A stretch of DNA of 64,000 nt from Streptomyces atratus (GTDB lineage: Bacteria; Actinomycetota; Actinomycetes; Streptomycetales; Streptomycetaceae), in contig NZ_FPJO01000001.1 of the NCBI RefSeq assembly GCF_900119365.1, forward strand, positions 186,001 to 250,000, in the 5' to 3' direction. This document shows, piece after piece, positions 60,574-64,000 of this stretch. The position numbers and the translations under genes are program-made. The notes beneath the pieces are model-generated. The model was given only the letters and a program-made list of their open reading frames with translations. It was not told the DNA's origin and searched no databases. Each line of letters starts with the position of its first letter. The first letter of the stretch is position 1.

Positions 60574-61056
60574 GCCGTCGTTACCCCTCCGGAAGGTGCG
60601 CAGCGAGTGGCCGGGGCGCCATGCCTGGATGGCCAGGGTGTCGCCGCCTTCGAGACCGGTGCGTACCACCTCGGTCAGCTCCACGCGGAAGAGGTGGAAG
60701 GGTTCCGGCGGCTTCACCTCCTCGATGAAGCGCGCCAGCACGGCGGGGTCGGTCTCCTCCACGGCGCGTCCGGAGATCCGTACATCGCCGTCGGCCATCT
60801 CGGCGTCGGGTCCGGGGTTGGCCTGCACCGCGAACCGTGGATCGCGGCGCAGGTCCAGCGCCTTGCGCGAGTTCGGCATCATGCCGAGCCACAGTTCACC
60901 GAAGCGGAAGTCCACCTCCAGCCCGGTCACGCGCGGGAATCCGTCCTTGCGCAGGGTCGCCAGGACGTGGTGCCTGTACTGCTGGAAGCGGGTCCGGACG
61001 GTGTCGGCGAAGGCCGGCTCCGCCGAGCGGAACTCTTCCCAGGAACTCGATGTCAT
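60553..61056 (-). CDS. Pyridoxamine 5'-phosphate oxidase family protein
   Basis: A 167-residue split-barrel flavin or F420-binding protein (PF01243 type). Typical features are VLATLRKDGFPRVTGLEVDFRFGELWLGMMPNSRKALDLRRDPRFAVQ and the strand DVRISGRAVEE. Relatives in actinobacteria reduce or oxidise small molecules with FMN or F420; this one is not assigned. It converges with the acyl-CoA dehydrogenase and probably is not part of the steroid set. Confidence 0.82.
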   Translation of the reverse strand: MTSSSWEEFRSAEPAFADTVRTRFQQYRHHVLATLRKDGFPRVTGLEVDFRFGELWLGMMPNSRKALDLRRDPRFAVQANPGPDAEMADGDVRISGRAVEETDPAVLARFIEEVKPPEPFHLFRVELTEVVRTGLEGGDTLAIQAWRPGHSLRTFRRGNDGSMGEAF

Positions 61057-61144
61057 GCGCCCATGGAACCCGGGAATCCCGACATCTTCTGTCTGCTTTT
61101 GTGGGCCGCACCCGATCGGCGGCGAGGCCGCCGGGTTCCCGTCG

Positions 61145-61708
61145 TCATCCGGCCGACAGGGTGATCAGCAGGGCCCAGCCATGGGTCCGCAGCACGCCCG
61201 GCGTCTCCTCCCGCGTCAGCAGCGCGTCGTAGCGATCGAGTTCGACGTCCGTGCCGTCGAGCACCGCACCGTCCTCCAGCGCGACGGCCAGGACCGCCCC
61301 GCCCCGGGGCGCCGCGAGCCGGACCGTGCCGCGCACCACCGCGACCGCCGCGGCCGTCCGCCCCCTGCGGCACATGACGTTGACGTTCACGACCGGGCCG
61401 CCGAGGAGCCTGCCGTCGGTCTCCAGGTCACCGGGGAAGTCGTGCGGCCAGTACGGCTCGTCGACGATGTGGTGCTCGCCGCCCACCATGAGGTCCATCC
61501 CGGCGCCCTCGACCACGGTCAGGGTCCGGTCGACGCCGGGGAACGCGGAGAACGGCCCGTCCTCGGTCACATCGGCGAGGCTGACCCGCCAGTCGAAGGC
61601 GTCCAGCGGCGCGCCCTCGGGGTGTGCCGCGATCTCCCGGGTGACTCCCCCGCCGTTCTTCCAGGGCGTGGCCGTACGGTCGGCCGCCCGCAGCACCCGC
61701 GCCGTCAC
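61145..61708 (-). CDS. HutD family protein
   Basis: A 187-residue double-stranded beta-helix (cupin) protein of the HutD/Ves family (PF05962). Diagnostic stretches are TPWKNGGGVTREIAAHPEGAPLDAFDWRVSLADVTEDGPFSAFPGVDRTLTVVEG and LLGGPVVNVNVMCRR. HutD is tied to histidine utilisation in other bacteria, but the reaction is unknown and no hut gene is nearby. GTG start at 61708 overlaps the VWA stop (GTGA), so the two are translated together. Confidence 0.87.
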   Translation of the reverse strand: MTARVLRAADRTATPWKNGGGVTREIAAHPEGAPLDAFDWRVSLADVTEDGPFSAFPGVDRTLTVVEGAGMDLMVGGEHHIVDEPYWPHDFPGDLETDGRLLGGPVVNVNVMCRRGRTAAAVAVVRGTVRLAAPRGGAVLAVALEDGAVLDGTDVELDRYDALLTREETPGVLRTHGWALLITLSAG

Positions 61709-62451
61709 TTGACGATCCCCTGGGCCCTGGCCGCGGCCAGCCACTGCGGGAATTCGGCGACGAGCCGGTCGTACAGCTCGGCGTCCGGGACCTGCCGAGG
61801 GTCGGGGCCGGCGTGGAAGAAGCCGGCGTTGTCGACGGCACGCTTGGCGGGTACGGCCAGTTCGTCGAGCCTGCGCAGGAAGTCGAACTGGTTGCTCCGT
61901 TTGTTGCCGAAGCCGATGAACTGCCAGAACAGGGGCAGTTTCGCCGCCTTGCAGAGATAGCGTTCCGCGGCGTGCTTGCTGATCGGGCCGCCGTCCGTCT
62001 GGAAGACGACGAGCGCTGGCGCGGTGGAGCCGCTGTCGATGTAGTGGTCGATGACGGCGTCCATCGCCAGGTGGTAGCTGGTCTTCCCCATGTGCCCGAG
62101 GCCCGCCACTATGGCGTCGACCCGGCCGCGGTGGTTGTCCAGGGTCATGTCGGTGACGGCGTCGACCTCCGTGGAGAAGAGGACGAGGGGGACGCGGCCG
62201 TCGTCGTCCAGATGGGCACAGAGCCCCAGCACCCGGTCCGCGAGGGCCTGGACGCTGCCGTCCTTGTAGTACTCCCGCATGGAGCCGGAGTGGTCGAGCA
62301 CCAGATACACCGCGGCACGCTCGCCGCTCATGCGGTGCTTGGTCAGCGAGACCGCGGCGCTCTTGTAGAGGCCGACCAGCGCGGGGGCGCTCTCCTCCAT
62401 CTTGCGGAGGCTGATGGCCGGACCTGCGGCGGCGACGGACGAGCCGGCCAT
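61705..62451 (-). CDS. VWA domain protein, TerF type
   Basis: A 248-residue vWA-TerF-like protein. The metal-ion-dependent adhesion site starts in VYLVLDHSGSMREYYKDGS (DxSxS), with the threonine in MGKTSYHLAMDAVID and an acidic residue in LVVFQTDGGPISK. Relatives in the tellurium-resistance (ter) group act in cytosolic stress complexes. No TerD or TerC gene is in this window. GGAG precedes the ATG. It is divergent from the rhomboid gene and coupled to the HutD-like gene. Confidence 0.87.
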   Translation of the reverse strand: MAGSSVAAAGPAISLRKMEESAPALVGLYKSAAVSLTKHRMSGERAAVYLVLDHSGSMREYYKDGSVQALADRVLGLCAHLDDDGRVPLVLFSTEVDAVTDMTLDNHRGRVDAIVAGLGHMGKTSYHLAMDAVIDHYIDSGSTAPALVVFQTDGGPISKHAAERYLCKAAKLPLFWQFIGFGNKRSNQFDFLRRLDELAVPAKRAVDNAGFFHAGPDPRQVPDAELYDRLVAEFPQWLAAARAQGIVK

Positions 62452-62598
62452 GCGGTTTCTCCGATCCTCGATGTGTCGGACATGCCAGAACCCTGAGCGT
62501 AAGCCACTCAGGTATGCCTTCGGCGGGCGGCGTTCGCTATCTTGATCTGCCGCCGTCCCCACCGGCCGCTCGTGTCCGCTCACGTGAAGGAGCCTGCC

Positions 62599-63522
62599 GT
62601 GGAGGCAGCGGTCACCACCTGTTATCGCCACCCTTCGTACGAGACGTATGTCAGCTGCACCCGCTGCGAACGCTTCATCTGCCCCGCCTGCATGCGTGAG
62701 GCCGCGGTCGGTCACCACTGCGTGGAGTGCGTGAAGGAGGGGCAGCGTTCGGTCCGGCAGGCACGCACGGTGTTCGGCGGCGCGGTCGCACGGTCCGCGG
62801 TGCCGCTCGTCACGTATGTGCTGATGGGCCTCAACATCGCGGCGTACCTGGGCGAGTTGATCCGTCCGGGGATCATCGACCGGTTCGCGATGCTCGGTGC
62901 GGGACTGACCGGCCCGGATGGCGGCCAGTACGTCTACGAGGCCGGGGACTTCCCCGGTTTCGAGGTGGTCGGGGTGGTGGGCGGCGAGTGGTACCGGCTG
63001 CTGACCGGGGCCTTTCTCCATCTCCCGCCGGACGGGTCGTCCTTCGGTCCGCTGCCGTTCGGGGTGCTGCACATCCTGTTCAACATGTACGCGCTGTGGA
63101 ACCTGGGCCGGGTCGTGGAGGAGCAGCTGGGCCGGGCCCGTTATCTCGCGCTGTATCTGCTGTCCGCGCTGGGCGGTTCGGTGCTGGTGTACCTGATCGC
63201 GCCGTCGGAGGGCACGGTGGGCGCCTCGGGTGCGATCTTCGGTCTCGGGGCGGCGTTCTACGTCATCAACCGGCGGCTGGGCCGCGACATGCGGGCGGTG
63301 AACCGGTTCATGGCCGGCTTCCTGATCTGGATGCTGATCTCGGCCGGATTCGCCTCGTGGCAGGGCCACCTGGGCGGGCTGCTGACGGGCGGCATCGTCA
63401 CCGTCGCGTACGCCTACGCCCCGGCGAAGCGCCGTACGACGGTCCAGGCCGCCGCGGGTGTGGTGGTGTTCGCCGTGCTGGTGCTGCTGGTGGTGCTCAA
63501 GACCTCCGCGCTGACCGGCTGA
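62599..63522 (+). CDS. Rhomboid intramembrane serine protease with zinc-finger N-terminus
   Basis: A 307-residue membrane protease. The N-terminal 45 residues form a cysteine/histidine zinc finger (CYRHPSYETYVSCTRCERFICPACM then HHCVEC). Six transmembrane segments follow. The rhomboid features are HILFNMYALWNLG, the serine nucleophile in VGASGAIFGL and the histidine in FASWQGHLGGLLTG. It cleaves membrane-spanning substrates. The GTG at 62599 is chosen because AAGGAG lies 8 bases upstream; it is divergent from the VWA gene. Confidence 0.93.
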   Translation: MEAAVTTCYRHPSYETYVSCTRCERFICPACMREAAVGHHCVECVKEGQRSVRQARTVFGGAVARSAVPLVTYVLMGLNIAAYLGELIRPGIIDRFAMLGAGLTGPDGGQYVYEAGDFPGFEVVGVVGGEWYRLLTGAFLHLPPDGSSFGPLPFGVLHILFNMYALWNLGRVVEEQLGRARYLALYLLSALGGSVLVYLIAPSEGTVGASGAIFGLGAAFYVINRRLGRDMRAVNRFMAGFLIWMLISAGFASWQGHLGGLLTGGIVTVAYAYAPAKRRTTVQAAAGVVVFAVLVLLVVLKTSALTG

Positions 63523-63523
63523 G

Positions 63524-63600
63524 CCGGGGTCGGCAAGGCCGGCCCCGGACGCGCCGCGGCGCCTGCCGAATCGTCCGGTCGGGGACGGGCAGGCGCCGCG
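63524..63600. terminator. Double terminator between rhomboid and gltD
   Basis: Two hairpins in series: an 11-bp stem (63524-63534 with 63538-63548) and a perfect 13-bp stem (63555-63567 with 63588-63600). They separate the convergent genes. Confidence 0.65.
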
Positions 63601-63645
63601 TTCGGTTCCGCACGCCGTTGTGCGGGACGTCTTCGTGTGCCGTGA

Positions 63646-64000
63646 TCAGACCGTCAGTGCGCGGTCCGTCGGGCGGATCGGGGCCGGCAGTGCGCTGGCC
63701 CCGGTCAGGTAGCGGTCCACCCCGCGTGCCGCGGAACGGCCCTCGGCGATGGCCCACACGATGAGGGACTGGCCGCGGCCGGCGTCGCCGGCGACGAAGA
63801 CCCCGTCGACGTTGGTGGCGAAGTCCGCGTCGCGCGCGACGTTGCCGCGCTCGTCGAGCTCCAGGCCGAACTGCTGGACCAGACCGTTGGCCTGGTCGGT
63901 ACCGGTGAAGCCCATGGCGAGGGTGACCAGCTGAGCGGGGATGCTCCGCTCGGTGCCGGGCTTCTGTTCCAGCTTGCCGTCCTTGAACTCCACCTCGGCC
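63646..64000 (-). CDS. gltD: Glutamate synthase small subunit, C-terminal part
   Basis: The frame is open to the right edge; only the last 117 residues are present. They match the end of the GltD flavoprotein: the segment [31 protein letters not shown] and the FAD-binding [35 protein letters not shown]. GltD passes electrons from NADPH to the large subunit, which makes glutamate from glutamine and 2-oxoglutarate. The gltB gene would be expected further right. Confidence 0.9.
   Translation of the reverse strand, partial: AEVEFKDGKLEQKPGTERSIPAQLVTLAMGFTGTDQANGLVQQFGLELDERGNVARDADFATNVDGVFVAGDAGRGQSLIVWAIAEGRSAARGVDRYLTGASALPAPIRPTDRALTV

Noticed and set aside
63646..64000. Thioredoxin reductase as identity of the right-edge gene
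   Set aside because: The segment [26 protein letters not shown] matches the GltD subfamily, which has this serine-leucine-isoleucine-valine pattern, rather than thioredoxin reductases.

Overview
The window is very GC-rich with G/C-ended codons, GTG and TTG starts, AGGAGG-type ribosome binding sites and many small convergent or divergent operons. Together with a desferrioxamine-type decarboxylase, an ANTAR regulator, a Liv operon and a trypsin-like secreted protease, this points to a Streptomyces chromosome. It reads mostly as core chromosome: no phage, plasmid, transposase or CRISPR array was seen. Both ends are cut: a secreted hydrolase at the left edge and the small subunit of glutamate synthase at the right edge.

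Layout. 1-7.4 kb: secreted hydrolase (partial), secreted tyrosine phosphatase, ADP-ribosylglycohydrolase, TPR protein, CoaE, PAC2 protein and a secreted beta-helix protein. 7.4-16.7 kb: ribosomal protein S1 with a recognisable promoter, a methyltransferase, the helicase HrpB, a DUF3068 protein, a 45-residue protein, a secreted lytic transglycosylase and a DUF4184 membrane protein. 16.8-22.7 kb: DNA polymerase I, a molybdopterin oxidoreductase of the FdhF/YdeP type and a hotdog thioesterase. 23.3-29.0 kb: a complete branched-chain amino acid ABC transporter operon (livJ-H-M-G-F). 29.1-33.1 kb: a PdtaR-like ANTAR regulator, a short tRNA with a CAA anticodon, a free-standing HTH-LAGLIDADG protein, pyruvate kinase and a SIMPL protein. 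33.2-41.9 kb: Tat-exported 5'-nucleotidase, a two-gene decarboxylase/N-hydroxylase operon, aminopeptidase N, a structured hairpin element and a membrane protein. 41.9-47.8 kb: an AraC regulator joined in frame to chorismate mutase, a divergent GH35 beta-galactosidase, a trypsin-like protease, an HExxH/zinc-ribbon protein and a probably frameshifted HEAT-repeat gene.

47.9-61.1 kb is the most coherent block. Gene order, protein lengths and a shared operator match the KstR2 regulon of mycobacteria, which degrades the C and D rings of steroids (HIP pathway): an SDR like Rv3548c divergent from echA20-ipdA-ipdB-ipdC, then fadA6-kstR2-ipdF divergent from an enoyl-CoA hydratase and two acyl-CoA dehydrogenases. 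A near-identical 20-bp palindrome resembling the KstR2 box lies in each of the two divergent promoter regions. A DEAD-box helicase and a cold-shock protein separate the two halves. The steroid role is inferred from synteny and motif, not proven.

61.1-64 kb: HutD-like protein, TerF-type VWA protein, rhomboid protease and the end of gltD.
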